The position numbers and the translations under genes are program-made. Below, piece after piece: positions 50,988-59,891 of a DNA stretch of 64,000 nucleotides. Numbering within the stretch: the stretch's first letter is position 1; every line of letters begins with the position of its first letter. The DNA is taken from the NCBI RefSeq assembly GCF_041080675.1, contig NZ_CP163521.1, positions 62,001 to 126,000 on the forward strand. The letters run 5' to 3'. The notes beneath the pieces were generated by a model. It worked only from the letters and a program-made list of their open reading frames with translations, made no database searches and was not told where the DNA came from. This DNA comes from Streptomyces sp. cg36 (lineage in GTDB: Bacteria; Actinomycetota; Actinomycetes; Streptomycetales; Streptomycetaceae).

Positions 50988-52221
50988 GGTCAGCCCTCAT
51001 GTTCTGGTGGGTCGTTGGGCCGCGTCCGGCAGCAGCCCTGTCAAGGAAGTCCCGGTAGGCGGCGATCTCCGCGTCGGCCACGGAACTCCATGAACAGTAT
51101 CGGCTGGCGAACGCCTCGGCCGCAGCGCTGTATTGCTCCTCTGAGCTGGCCAGAAGGCCCTCCAGCGCGGCGGCCATGGCGCGCGTGGCGCCGTACGGCA
51201 CGCGCCGCACCGCCTGCGAGCCGCCGTACACGGCGCGGGCGAAGGGAACGTCGTAGCAGACGGCGGGCAGCCCGCACGCCAGCGCCTCCAGCAGGCACAG
51301 CGAGAAGGTGTCGGCGGACCGCGAGGGGTAGCAGAACACCTTGGCCGAGCTGAGGACTTCGTACTTCTCCCGCCCGGTCAGCCAGCCCGCCAGATGGATC
51401 GCGTCGCGCAGTCCGTACCGGTCGACGGCCGCCCAGAAGGCGCGCTCGGCCCGCGGCCCCTCGAAGGAGCCGATCACGACCATACGGGCCTGCGGCCGGG
51501 TGGCCCGCAGCCGGCGCAGCACCTTCAGGGCGTCGAACAGGCCCTTGCCCTTGGTCAGTTTGGCCATGAACGCCACGTCGTACTCCTTCGTGGCGGACCG
51601 GGCCGAGGTGATGTACGGCAGGTCGACGGCGTATCCCGGGATCGCGCGGACGGTGGGCGCCGTGGGGAAGTAGCGGTGCAGGTAGAAGTCGACGGTCTCG
51701 TTGATGACGACGCGCGGCAGCGTCCGCATCAGGCGCGCCTGGTGGACGTGGCCCACCAGGTAGCGCAGGGCGTGGCCCCGGCGTTCGCTCAGCAGCCGCC
51801 GCCCCACGTCCCAGGCGAAGGAGCGGGTCGGCCGCGGCATGGCGTCGAGGAAGGGCACCGAGTGCGGCATCACCAGGAACGGGACGCCGAGCCGGCGCAG
51901 CACGGGGGCCAGGCCGTGCATCAGGTCCCAGATCTCGCGGTAGAGCACCACGAGGTCGGGCTGCTCCTCGCGCACGCTCCCCTCGATCGCGCGGACGAGC
52001 GCGGGCAGTTCCCGAACGCGCCAGCCCCGCATCGAGAACTCCTGCGGGTGGACCCGTACGCCGCTGCGGTCGATGGCGCCCCGGCAGAGCGCGTCGGGCG
52101 GGCCGAGCGCGACGAGCACCACCTCCGCCCGGCGGGTGAGCTCGGGCAGCACCCGGGCCAGCCGGGTCACCGGGCCCCGCCCGCTCTCCTCGTCGACGTC
52201 GCTGATCAGCAGCACTTTCAT
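50980..52221 (-). CDS. Glycosyltransferase, GT4 family
   Basis: 413-residue GT-B-fold transferase; ATG 52221. The N-terminal acceptor domain begins [20 protein letters not shown]. The C-terminal donor domain has [52 protein letters not shown] and the retaining EX7E region [20 protein letters not shown]. No membrane anchor is seen, so it is probably cytoplasmic. With the WecB-type epimerase upstream, UDP-ManNAc or a related sugar is a plausible donor. Overlaps both neighbours by 4-8 bp. Confidence 0.9.
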   Translation of the reverse strand: MKVLLISDVDEESGRGPVTRLARVLPELTRRAEVVLVALGPPDALCRGAIDRSGVRVHPQEFSMRGWRVRELPALVRAIEGSVREEQPDLVVLYREIWDLMHGLAPVLRRLGVPFLVMPHSVPFLDAMPRPTRSFAWDVGRRLLSERRGHALRYLVGHVHQARLMRTLPRVVINETVDFYLHRYFPTAPTVRAIPGYAVDLPYITSARSATKEYDVAFMAKLTKGKGLFDALKVLRRLRATRPQARMVVIGSFEGPRAERAFWAAVDRYGLRDAIHLAGWLTGREKYEVLSSAKVFCYPSRSADTFSLCLLEALACGLPAVCYDVPFARAVYGGSQAVRRVPYGATRAMAAALEGLLASSEEQYSAAAEAFASRYCSWSSVADAEIAAYRDFLDRAAAGRGPTTHQNMRADHA

Positions 52222-53771
52222 GTGGTTTCGCACTCCGGTTCGCCGGCTCCGGCCGCGCGCGCGAGCCGGTCGCCCGCGCGGGCGGCGAGCGCCATGATGG
52301 TCAGGGTCGGGTTCTGCCAGCCGCCGGTGGTGAAGCAGGCGGCGTCGGCGACCACGACGTTGGGGGCCTCCCACAGCCGGCCCGCGCGGTCCACCACGGA
52401 GTCGCGGGCCGTCGTGCCCATGGCGGCGCCGCCCATCTCGTGCACCGAGGTGCCGGGCGTCGCCGGCCGGTCGCCCACCTCGTGCACGGTGAACCCGGCG
52501 GCGTCCGCCATGGCCCGCATCTCGGCCGCCTGGTGGGCCGCCATGGCCTGCTCGGCGCTCCCGTAGGCGAGCCGGACACGGGCCTGCGGGATGCCGAAGG
52601 CGTCGCTCTCGTCCGCCAGGGTGACGCGGTTGTCCCGGCCGGGCAGCACCTCGCCGCTCGCCCACATGCGGAAGGGGGCGGCGTCGTGCTCCAGCGCCCA
52701 GGCGGCGCTGGCGCGGCTCAGGGGCAGCACCTCGGGGGCGAAGACGGTGATGCCGTAGCCGCCGGGGAAGCCCCGTTCGCCGTCGCGGAAGTCCGGGATG
52801 TGGCAGACCGGCACGAAGCCGGGGTCGGGGCGCGGGACCGGGCGGACGTCGAGGCCGGGGACCACCCCGCTCACCGAGGCGCCCGCCACGTGGTCGAAGA
52901 AGTACCGGCCGAGCTGCCCGTGGTTGCCGCCGAGGCCGTCGCGGTGGTGGCGGGAGCGGGAGTTGAGCAGGATGCGCACCGACTCGATCGCGGAGGCGGC
53001 GAGCACCACGGTCGCCGCCCGCTCCCGGTGCGTGGCACCGGTGCGCCGGTCCACGAAGACGACGCCGGTGGCCCGTCCGCCGCGGCTGTCCGTCTCCAGG
53101 TGGGAGACGACCGCGTCGGTGCGCAGCGTGACCCGGCCGGTGCGCAGCGCCCGGCTGAGGACGGCGTCGGCCGGGGCGTCGGCGACGCGCCCGCCCAGCA
53201 GCTGCCGTCCGGGCCAGCGGGCGGCGACGGCCGCGGCCAGCCGGCGCTCGCCGCGGGTCTGCTCGCGGGCGCGGGCGGCGGCGGGGGCCGGGACGCCGGG
53301 GGAGTGCTCCCCGCCGCCGGACACCCGCATGAACGACTCGACCCGGGCGTAGTAGGGGGCCAGTTCGGCGTGGCGGATCGGCCAGGAGCGGTGGTCCGCG
53401 CCCAGGTGCCGGCCCGTCTCGCCGCTGAACTCCCGGTCAGAGAGCCGCAGGCAGACCCCCGCCCACAGCGGGAGCCGCCCGCCCGTCTGACGGCCGCGGA
53501 ACCAGTGGAACGGGGTGTCCTGCGGGGTCTGGTACGGGTGGTCGAGGTCGTCCACGAACAGATGGCTGTTGCCCGGCTCGTAGGCCGAGCACCGCGACTG
53601 CACCGGCTGGCGCGCTCCGCTGTGCGCGGCCCGGTCGACGCGCTGGTCGCCCGCGAGGAGCGGTCCGGCCTCCAGGACCAGGACCCGGATGCCGTGCTCG
53701 GCCAGCGTCTTGGCGGCCCAGCCGCCCGCCGCCCCGGAGCCCACCACGATGGCGTCGTGGGGCGCGCTCAC
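52218..53771 (-). CDS. GMC-family FAD oxidoreductase
   Basis: 517-residue flavoprotein; GTG 53771 overlaps the epimerase stop. The dinucleotide fold is AIVVGSGAAGGWAAKTLAEH. FRGRQTGGRLPLWAGVCLRL and the C-terminal DAACFTTGGWQNPTLTIMAL are typical of GMC enzymes, which oxidise alcohol groups of sugars and related molecules. HEMGGAAMGT contains the catalytic His region. Related enzymes act in aminoglycoside clusters (6'-hydroxyl oxidation). The substrate here is likely the glycosyl product or its precursor. Confidence 0.88.
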   Translation of the reverse strand: MSAPHDAIVVGSGAAGGWAAKTLAEHGIRVLVLEAGPLLAGDQRVDRAAHSGARQPVQSRCSAYEPGNSHLFVDDLDHPYQTPQDTPFHWFRGRQTGGRLPLWAGVCLRLSDREFSGETGRHLGADHRSWPIRHAELAPYYARVESFMRVSGGGEHSPGVPAPAAARAREQTRGERRLAAAVAARWPGRQLLGGRVADAPADAVLSRALRTGRVTLRTDAVVSHLETDSRGGRATGVVFVDRRTGATHRERAATVVLAASAIESVRILLNSRSRHHRDGLGGNHGQLGRYFFDHVAGASVSGVVPGLDVRPVPRPDPGFVPVCHIPDFRDGERGFPGGYGITVFAPEVLPLSRASAAWALEHDAAPFRMWASGEVLPGRDNRVTLADESDAFGIPQARVRLAYGSAEQAMAAHQAAEMRAMADAAGFTVHEVGDRPATPGTSVHEMGGAAMGTTARDSVVDRAGRLWEAPNVVVADAACFTTGGWQNPTLTIMALAARAGDRLARAAGAGEPECETT

Positions 53772-54937
53772 CGCAGTACGCCTTCGGGCAGCGGCGCGGG
53801 ACCCGCGGTCCGCGCGGTGTGCGACTCCAGCAGCCGGGCCAGCGCCCGCACACAGCGCCCGGCCGCGCGGCCGTCGCCGTACGGGTTGTCCGCCGAGGCC
53901 ATGGCCCCATGGCGGGCGGCATCGCTCCACAGGGCGTCGACGGCCCGGTGGATGCGCGCGGGATCGGTGCCGACCACCTCGATCCCCCCGGCGGCGACCG
54001 CCTCCTGACGCTCCGTCACCTCGCGCAGGACGAGGGCGGGCGTGCCCAGGCCGACGCACTCCTCCTGGATCCCGCCGGAGTCCGTCAGCACCAGATGGGC
54101 GCGCTGGATCAGCTTCAGGAAGGTGGAGTACGGCTGGGGCCCGGTCAGCACCACGTTGTCGCGCCGCCCGAGGGCCGGCAGCAGCGCGGCGCGCACCACC
54201 GGGTTGGCGTGGACACCGGCCACCACCAGCATGTCCGGGTGGCGGTCGGCGGCGTCGCGCACGGCCCGGGCGACGCCCTCCATGGCCGGTCCCCACGCCT
54301 CGCGCCGGTGGCAGGTGAACAGCAGCACCCGCCGCGGGTCCTGGTCCAGCACGGCGAGCGCGGGATCGGCCCAGCCGCGGGCCCGGCGCACCATGCCGTG
54401 CATCGCGTCCACCACGGTGTTGCCCGTGACGACGACCGCGTCCGCCCGGACGCCCTCGGCCAGCAGGTTCTGCCGGGCGCGCGCGGTGGGCGCCAGATGG
54501 AGGTCGGCGAGCAGGGCGAGCGTGCGGCGGTTGACCTCCTCCGGGTACGGCGCCCACTTGTCGGCGGAGCGCAGCCCGGCCTCGACGTGGGCGAGGGGGA
54601 TCGCGCGGTAGAAGGCGGCCAGGCCCGCTCCCAGCGCGGTCGTGGTGTCGCCGTGCGCCAGGACCGCGTGCGGCGCGGCCCGTTCGAACACCGCGTCCAG
54701 ACCGCTGATGACGGCCCCGGTCAGCTCGGCGAGCGTCTGCCCGCCGCGCCGCACCGCGAGGTCGACGTCGGGCGCGATGCCGAACTCGTCGAGCACCTGG
54801 TCCAGCATGTCCGTGTGCTGCCCGGTGGACACCACGAGCGGATCGAACCGGCCGTCGGCGGCGAGCTCCTGTATGACCGGGGCCATCTTGATGGCCTCCG
54901 GGCGGGTGCCGATGACCACGGCGACACGCCGTCGCAT
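53768..54937 (-). CDS. wecB: UDP-N-acetylglucosamine 2-epimerase (non-hydrolysing)
   Basis: 389-residue WecB-type epimerase converting UDP-GlcNAc to UDP-ManNAc. ATG 54937 is preferred because GAGGAGC precedes it; a GTG at 54949 is embedded in that site. Motifs: VVIGTRPEAIKMAPVIQEL, STGQHTDMLDQVLDEFGIAP, HGDTTTALGAGLAAFYRAIP, HVEAGLRSADKWAPYPEEVN, CHRREAWGPAMEGV, LTDSGGIQEECVGLGTPALV and REVTERQEAVAAGG. Cytoplasmic. It supplies the sugar nucleotide to the neighbouring GT4. Confidence 0.94.
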   Translation of the reverse strand: MRRRVAVVIGTRPEAIKMAPVIQELAADGRFDPLVVSTGQHTDMLDQVLDEFGIAPDVDLAVRRGGQTLAELTGAVISGLDAVFERAAPHAVLAHGDTTTALGAGLAAFYRAIPLAHVEAGLRSADKWAPYPEEVNRRTLALLADLHLAPTARARQNLLAEGVRADAVVVTGNTVVDAMHGMVRRARGWADPALAVLDQDPRRVLLFTCHRREAWGPAMEGVARAVRDAADRHPDMLVVAGVHANPVVRAALLPALGRRDNVVLTGPQPYSTFLKLIQRAHLVLTDSGGIQEECVGLGTPALVLREVTERQEAVAAGGIEVVGTDPARIHRAVDALWSDAARHGAMASADNPYGDGRAAGRCVRALARLLESHTARTAGPAPLPEGVLR

Positions 54938-54988
54938 GATGCTCCTCACGCTTGGGTTCGGCCCGTCCTGGACACCGCGCGGCGGGTG

Positions 54989-56095
54989 TCAGACGAGCAG
55001 GCGGATCCAGCTGTCGGGGATGGCGCGACCCGCCGTCAGCCGGTCGTGGAAGGCGAGCGCCTGGTGGGCGAACATGGCGCACCACGTGTTGTGGAGGCTG
55101 CCCGACTCCGCGCGGGTGAACGGCAGTCCGCCGTCCTCCCCGATGTGCTCCACCAGGGCCGCGGCGACCGCGTCGAGCTGCTCGGCCCCCGCGGCGTCCA
55201 GCTCGTCGCGGCCCGCCAGGACGCAGCCGATCCGCAGCAGCTGGGCCAGGACGTCGGTGCGCACCTGGCTGCCGGGGCGCCCGTGCTCCTCGCGCAGGAC
55301 GCCGTCGGCGGCCCGGTCGCTCAGGAGCCGGTAGGCCGCGACGAGTTCGCCGTGGTGCTCGCGGTGCCCGCCCGCCTCGGCCTGCAGCAGCCCCTCCAGG
55401 GCGTACAGGGCGGGATGGCTCATCGCGGGAAGGTCCGCCGCCAGGCCGGTGGCGTGCCGGGCCAGGGTGGCCCGGGCCGCGCTCCGCACGGACGGCATCT
55501 CGTCGGCCGGGGTGAGCGCCAGGACTCCGCCGGCCACCTTGAGCAGATGGGGCCCCGGCACGGTGGACCAGCGCGCGGGCGGCGCCGCCCGTCCCGGCAG
55601 CGGCACACAGGCCGCCCAGGCGCCGTCGGGATCCCGCAGGCCGTCGAGGGCGGCGCCGGTCCGCTCCCTGAGCCGGTGGGCGGCCGTACCGTCCGCCGGG
55701 CCCCCGCCCGTACCGGTGGCGCAGGCCCCGCGGTAGACCATGCCCAGGTCGAAGCTGAACAGGGCGGAGTTGCGCCAGTCGGTGCCGTCGCCCGCGCCCA
55801 GGAAGCTGCGGGTGCGCGGCCCGCCCGGCGCGGCCAGCTGCTCCGCCAGCCAGGTGACGGCCGCCGCACGGCGCTCCTCGACGGCCCCGGTGTCCGGGGC
55901 GTCCCGGGTGGTCTCCAGGAAGGCCAGCCAGGTGAGGTAGTAGCCGGTGATCTCGGGATAGGCGTACGCGGTGGCGGTGTCGTCGCCCGTGCCGCCCAGC
56001 ACCCCGCCGGCGTGCGGTCCGGTGCGCAGCTGCGGACGGTCAAGGAGCCAGCTCTCCAGCACCGCGGAGGGAGCGGCCGTTCTCGTAAGCGTCAC
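54989..56095 (-). CDS. Hypothetical protein, alpha/alpha-toroid-like
   Basis: 368-residue protein starting at GTG/ATG 56095 and not recognised with confidence. It is helix-rich with recurring Trp/Tyr-Leu helices (PEITGYYLTWLAFLETTRDA, RAAAVTWLAEQLAAPGG, WRNSALFSFDLGMVYRGACA, HPALYALEGLLQAEAGGHRE, LHNTWCAMFAHQALAFHDRL). The pattern suggests an alpha/alpha-barrel as in N-acylglucosamine epimerases, lanthionine cyclases or terpenoid cyclases. No zinc triad of a LanC protein is obvious. It lies between the epimerase and the AdoMet synthetase, so a role on a sugar or a peptide is possible. Confidence 0.6.
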   Translation of the reverse strand: MTLTRTAAPSAVLESWLLDRPQLRTGPHAGGVLGGTGDDTATAYAYPEITGYYLTWLAFLETTRDAPDTGAVEERRAAAVTWLAEQLAAPGGPRTRSFLGAGDGTDWRNSALFSFDLGMVYRGACATGTGGGPADGTAAHRLRERTGAALDGLRDPDGAWAACVPLPGRAAPPARWSTVPGPHLLKVAGGVLALTPADEMPSVRSAARATLARHATGLAADLPAMSHPALYALEGLLQAEAGGHREHHGELVAAYRLLSDRAADGVLREEHGRPGSQVRTDVLAQLLRIGCVLAGRDELDAAGAEQLDAVAAALVEHIGEDGGLPFTRAESGSLHNTWCAMFAHQALAFHDRLTAGRAIPDSWIRLLV

Positions 56096-56104
56096 CGCGG
56101 TCCC

Positions 56105-57316
56105 CTAGTACAGCCGGACCGAGGCGTTCAGGAAGTCCCCGGTGATCGACGACACGTTGGCCATGGAGGACTTGACCGCGGCCTCCACCAGCGCGGCGTC
56201 GACCGGACCCTCATGGCCGACCATGACCTGCCACGGGTCGTCCAGACCGCGGCCCGCCTGGCCGATCACCCACACGCGGAACGCCGTGCCGAAGGTGGCG
56301 GCGAGGTCGTCGGCGATGCGCTGGGCGGCCACCGAGTAGACCTTGCCGGTGTGGTAGACCGGGTTCTTGCCGCAGGCGCCCTCCATCGAGTACGGGCGGG
56401 TGGTCGCGATGAGCCCGTTGGGGCGGTTGCCCCGGCCGACCAGACCCTCGTCGCCGCTCTCGATCGACGAGCCGGTCGCGGTGAGGTAGAGCTCGGGGAT
56501 CTCCGGGTTGTCCCGGGTGTTGGTGTGCAGGGTGATCGCGTGGCCCGGCAGCATCCGCTCGGCCAGCTCGGTGATGATGCCGCGCGCTGTCTGGACGTTG
56601 GCGAGGTAGGCGGCGAGGTCCGGGACCTCGTCGGCGATCTGCGGCAGGCACATGGTGATGTCCGCCGACAGGCCGTTGCGCACCGCCAGGACCTTGATGT
56701 CGGTGCCCAGCCACGGCAGCGCGTGCACCCGGTGCAGCTCGTCCTCGACCTGGAGCACGAACGCCTCCAGCGGGCTGAACGGCGCGTACGCGGAGCCGAT
56801 CGAGGTGTCGTTGCAGACCAGGTGGGAGAGCTCGCGCAGGTCGGACAGGTCACGGGGGGCGAACCAGTGGCGCCGGTAGGCCGTCTCGTCCGAGCTCGCG
56901 TCCACCTGGCCGGGGCTGCTGCCGCTGCTCAGGTTCCACAGGAACGTGAGGTCGTTCGCCGGGTCGATCTTGGGGAGGCGGGCGCCGAGGAACTCGCGGG
57001 TGGTCTCGACGATCAGCTGCTCGACGGGGATGTCGCGGTCGCCGAACCGGTCCGAGGTGCGGCCGTTGATGAGGACGCGGATCGGGGAGGTCATCCGCCC
57101 GCTGCCGAAGTCCACCTCGCTGCGACCGCCGAGCAGGCCGACCTTGTCGAAGTTGTGGTGCAGTACCGCGCCGAACTCCTTCAGCGTGTACTGGGAATAC
57201 GCCACCGAAAGAGCCTCGGCCAGCCCGTCCGAAAGGGAGTCCGGGTGCCCGATGCCCTTTCGCTCGACTATTTCGAAGTCGGCGGACGGCGCCATTTCAA
57301 CGACATTGACGTGCAC
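56105..57316 (-). CDS. Archaeal-type S-adenosylmethionine synthetase
   Basis: 403-residue methionine adenosyltransferase of the archaeal type, unlike the bacterial MetK. ATG 57316. Motifs: DFEIVERKGIGHPDSLSDGL, LHHNFDKVGLLGGRSEVDFG, NDTSIGSAYAPFSPLEAFVL, TGSSIESGDEGLVGRGNRPN, GLIATTRPYSMEGACGKNPV and YHTGKVYSVAAQRIADDLAA. It likely boosts S-adenosylmethionine for the divergent radical SAM enzyme. It is the first gene of the seven-gene operon that ends at the 48450 terminator. Confidence 0.94.
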   Translation of the reverse strand: MHVNVVEMAPSADFEIVERKGIGHPDSLSDGLAEALSVAYSQYTLKEFGAVLHHNFDKVGLLGGRSEVDFGSGRMTSPIRVLINGRTSDRFGDRDIPVEQLIVETTREFLGARLPKIDPANDLTFLWNLSSGSSPGQVDASSDETAYRRHWFAPRDLSDLRELSHLVCNDTSIGSAYAPFSPLEAFVLQVEDELHRVHALPWLGTDIKVLAVRNGLSADITMCLPQIADEVPDLAAYLANVQTARGIITELAERMLPGHAITLHTNTRDNPEIPELYLTATGSSIESGDEGLVGRGNRPNGLIATTRPYSMEGACGKNPVYHTGKVYSVAAQRIADDLAATFGTAFRVWVIGQAGRGLDDPWQVMVGHEGPVDAALVEAAVKSSMANVSSITGDFLNASVRLY

Positions 57317-57423
57317 GGGTGCCTCCAGGCAGGGGGGTGGGGACGGGGCGGAGCGGATGCGGCTCGGCCTGGATCATTCTTGGCCGCCCGGCCCGGTGAA
57401 TGTCAACGCGCTGCCCTTGACAA

Positions 57424-57471
57424 TGTGCCGGAAATATACCGGCGTTCGCGTGTGCCAGAAATATACCGGCG
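57424..57471. promoter_or_regulatory. Direct repeats in the divergent promoter region
   Basis: Two 21-base repeats with one mismatch, of the form TGTGCC(G/A)GAAATATACCGG, start at 57424 and 57451, a 27-base interval. Each holds the near-palindrome CCGGAAATATACCGG (the second with A for the fourth base). They sit between the AdoMet synthetase and radical SAM genes, as expected for operators of an activator such as the nearby SARP. Direct repeats are the usual SARP target. Confidence 0.7.
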
Positions 57472-57489
57472 GCCACTACGGTGGCCGCC
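57468..57489 (+). promoter_or_regulatory. Hairpin abutting the radical SAM start codon
   Basis: GGCGGCCAC and its inverse GTGGCCGCC (9-bp stem, loop TACG) end exactly at the base before ATG 57490. No ribosome binding site is visible. The structure would occlude initiation or act as an operator. Confidence 0.65.
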
Positions 57490-58617
57490 ATGACTGACCC
57501 CCTCGCGCTGGACATATGGAAGCGTCGGCAATCCCTTCAGCCGGGGGCCTCGCCCCGCCGGCTCAGCATGCAGATCACGAACCTCTGCAACTCGCGCTGC
57601 ACGATGTGCTCGATCTGGGAGATCTACCGCGACGACAAGGCCCTCTACCGGCAGGAACTGACGGGCGCCGAATGGCTGCGCGTGGCCGACCTCGCCATCG
57701 ACCACGGGGTGCGGTCGATCGACGTGACCGGCGGCGAGCCCTTCCTGAAGGAGGGCGTGACCGAGCTGCTGGGCCATGTCCTGGGGCGCACCGGATTCGT
57801 CGCGGTGACCACCAACGCCCTCCAGCCCCGGCGCATCCTGACGGAAGTCGAGCGCATCCTGGAAGGGGCGCCGAAGGACTCGCTGTTCGTCGTCAGTGTT
57901 TCCCTCGACGGCTTCTCCGACACCTATGCGGAAATCCGCGGGGTGAAGAACGGATTCGCGCGCGCCGAGAAGCTGCTGCGCGGACTCGTCGCCCTGCGCG
58001 AGAAATACCCGCAGCTGAGCCAGCAGATCAGCTTCACCATCATGGACGCGAACGTCGACGAACTCGAACCCCTGATGGAGCACGCGCTGGGAACCGGCCT
58101 GATCCGGGAGCCGGACGACTTCAATTTCCGGCCCGTGGCCTCCGGTCACTACTACGCGAAGGAGAACACGGTCGCGCACCGCGAGAAGATCACCGCGGCG
58201 GTGCAGCGGCTCTGCGACAAGTACGCCTTCCGGCGGACCCTGCCGTTCATCGAGAAAATACCGCAGAGCGTGCGCGAGCCGGACCGGCTGATCCTGCCGT
58301 GCTACGCGCTGTTCGCCTCGATGTGGATCGATCCCTACGGCGGCGTCGCCCCCTGCGTCACCATGACCGAGGACGTCGTCGGCAACATCCGCGACACCGA
58401 CCTCGACATCCTGCCGATCTGGACCGGACTCCAGGCCCAGCAGGCCCGCGAACGCATCGGCAAGGGCAACTGCGCGGTCTGCTGGACGGACTGCCAGGCC
58501 ATGGAGAGCCTGGAGTACGAAGCGGCCGGAGCCGCGTCCGGGCTCGCCCCCACAACAGCCGCCGCTGGAACGGGAGTCGGGGCCGGAGCCGACGCGGGCG
58601 CGGGAGCGGTCGGGTGA
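57490..58617 (+). CDS. Radical SAM/SPASM-domain enzyme
   Basis: 375-residue radical SAM enzyme; ATG 57490, with an in-frame GTG at 57481. The cluster motif is QITNLCNSRCTMCSIWEIYR (CxxxCxxC), then SIDVTGGEPFLKEGVTELL, VSVSLDGFSDTYAEIRG. The SPASM-type C-terminus includes ILPCYALFASMWIDPYGGVA, PCVTMTEDVVGNI and GKGNCAVCWTDCQ, for auxiliary clusters. The last ~35 residues are Gly/Ala-rich. Such enzymes modify peptides or dehydrogenate/epimerise sugars (as in aminoglycoside pathways). Both substrates are plausible here. The P450 gene overlaps its stop. Confidence 0.9.
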   Translation: MTDPLALDIWKRRQSLQPGASPRRLSMQITNLCNSRCTMCSIWEIYRDDKALYRQELTGAEWLRVADLAIDHGVRSIDVTGGEPFLKEGVTELLGHVLGRTGFVAVTTNALQPRRILTEVERILEGAPKDSLFVVSVSLDGFSDTYAEIRGVKNGFARAEKLLRGLVALREKYPQLSQQISFTIMDANVDELEPLMEHALGTGLIREPDDFNFRPVASGHYYAKENTVAHREKITAAVQRLCDKYAFRRTLPFIEKIPQSVREPDRLILPCYALFASMWIDPYGGVAPCVTMTEDVVGNIRDTDLDILPIWTGLQAQQARERIGKGNCAVCWTDCQAMESLEYEAAGAASGLAPTTAAAGTGVGAGADAGAGAVG

Positions 58618-59891
58618 CGGCGCCGACGCTGCCGCCCGTCGACACCCCCGCCCACCGGCTCGACCCCTACCCGCTCTTCGCCCGGCTGCGCGAGCACGCG
58701 CCCGTCCACTGGGACCCTGCCAGGCGGTCCTGGTACGTCAGCCGGTACGACGACGTCGCGGAGCTGCTGCTGGAGCGGCGGCTCGGCGCCCACGACGACG
58801 CGGAGTGGATGAAGGAGCTGCCCGAGGACGAACACGCCGTCATCGCGCCCGTGGAGGACCACCTCGCGCGCTGGCCGGTCTTCTCCGACCGGCCGGCCCA
58901 GGCCGCGGTGCGGCGGCTGCTCCAGCCCGCGCTGACGCGCGGCGCCGTCGCCCCCTTCGCCGACGGCATCCGCGCGGACGCCCGCGCGCTCGCCGCGGCC
59001 CTGCCGGACGGGCCGTGCGACCTGCTCACCGACTTCGCGCGGCCCGCGGCGGTACGCACCGTCACCCGCCTCCTCGGGGCCCCGGCCCAGGAGGCGGGCG
59101 CGCTCCTGGAGGAGTGGTCGGACCGGCTCATCGCGTATCTGGGGCACTCCGGGGCGGACGCCGGCCTCGCGCGCGCCGCCGCGCCCGCCGTCGCGGGCCT
59201 GACCGACTTCGTGCTCGGCGAGCTGCTGCCCGCCGCGTCCGGGCCCGTCGCCATCCAACTGGCGCGCGCCCTCGACGAGGAGGGCGTGAGCGCGGCGGAC
59301 GTGGTCGCGATGGTGGCGCAGCTGGTCACCGGCGGCATCGAACCGATGGCGACGGCCACGTGCGTGGCCGCGCTCCGGCCGCCGCCGCCCGCCACGCCCT
59401 GCGGCCACGACCTGCCCGCGTGGTCCGAGGAGACCGTCACGACCGCCCTGCGCCTGGACCCGCCCTTCCACTACGCGCCGCGCGAGGTGAAGGCCGACTT
59501 CGACTTCCGGGGCCACCGCTTGCGCACGGGCCAGCGGGTCGTGCTGCTGCTCGCCTCGGCGGGCCACGACACCTCCGGCCCGCCCCGGCAGCCGGGCACC
59601 TGCCCGGTCACCGGGAGCGGCGCGGGCGGCGCGGTCACCGCGAGCGGTACGGGTGCCGGACGCCACCTCGCCTTCGGCAAGGGCCGGCACTTCTGTCTGG
59701 GCGCGCCGCTGGCGCTGCTGCATCTGCGGGTGGTGCTGGAGGAGTTGCAGCAGGCCGGGGTCCTGGGCCGGGTGGACCGGGGCGGTGTGGTGCGTGAGCC
59801 CGTCCTGAGCATCACGTCCTTCGCCCGCTTCCCGCTCGGCCCCCGGCCGGCGGCCGTCAGCGCAGCTGGGGCAGGACCCGCTGCCCGATGA
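58614..59891 (+). CDS. Cytochrome P450 with non-canonical ExxR and I-helix motifs
   Basis: 425-residue haem monooxygenase; GTG 58614 overlaps the radical SAM stop. The haem-binding loop is LAFGKGRHFCLGAPLALLHL (Cys361). The K-helix ExxR is TALR (Thr277, Arg280) where Glu is expected. The I-helix reads AQLVTGGIEPMATATC rather than AGxxTT. FARPAAVRTVTRLLGAPAQE and YAPREVKADFDFRGHRLRTG are normal. The changes suggest a divergent or non-classical P450, perhaps one acting on a carrier-bound or peptide substrate. Its 3' end overlaps the LLM gene by 35 bp. Confidence 0.85.
   Translation: MTAPTLPPVDTPAHRLDPYPLFARLREHAPVHWDPARRSWYVSRYDDVAELLLERRLGAHDDAEWMKELPEDEHAVIAPVEDHLARWPVFSDRPAQAAVRRLLQPALTRGAVAPFADGIRADARALAAALPDGPCDLLTDFARPAAVRTVTRLLGAPAQEAGALLEEWSDRLIAYLGHSGADAGLARAAAPAVAGLTDFVLGELLPAASGPVAIQLARALDEEGVSAADVVAMVAQLVTGGIEPMATATCVAALRPPPPATPCGHDLPAWSEETVTTALRLDPPFHYAPREVKADFDFRGHRLRTGQRVVLLLASAGHDTSGPPRQPGTCPVTGSGAGGAVTASGTGAGRHLAFGKGRHFCLGAPLALLHLRVVLEELQQAGVLGRVDRGGVVREPVLSITSFARFPLGPRPAAVSAAGAGPAAR

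Noticed and set aside
53819..57493. A 1224-residue plus-strand frame
   Set aside because: Antisense to four well-supported genes (epimerase to AdoMet synthetase). Gly/Arg/His/Val-rich with no domain.
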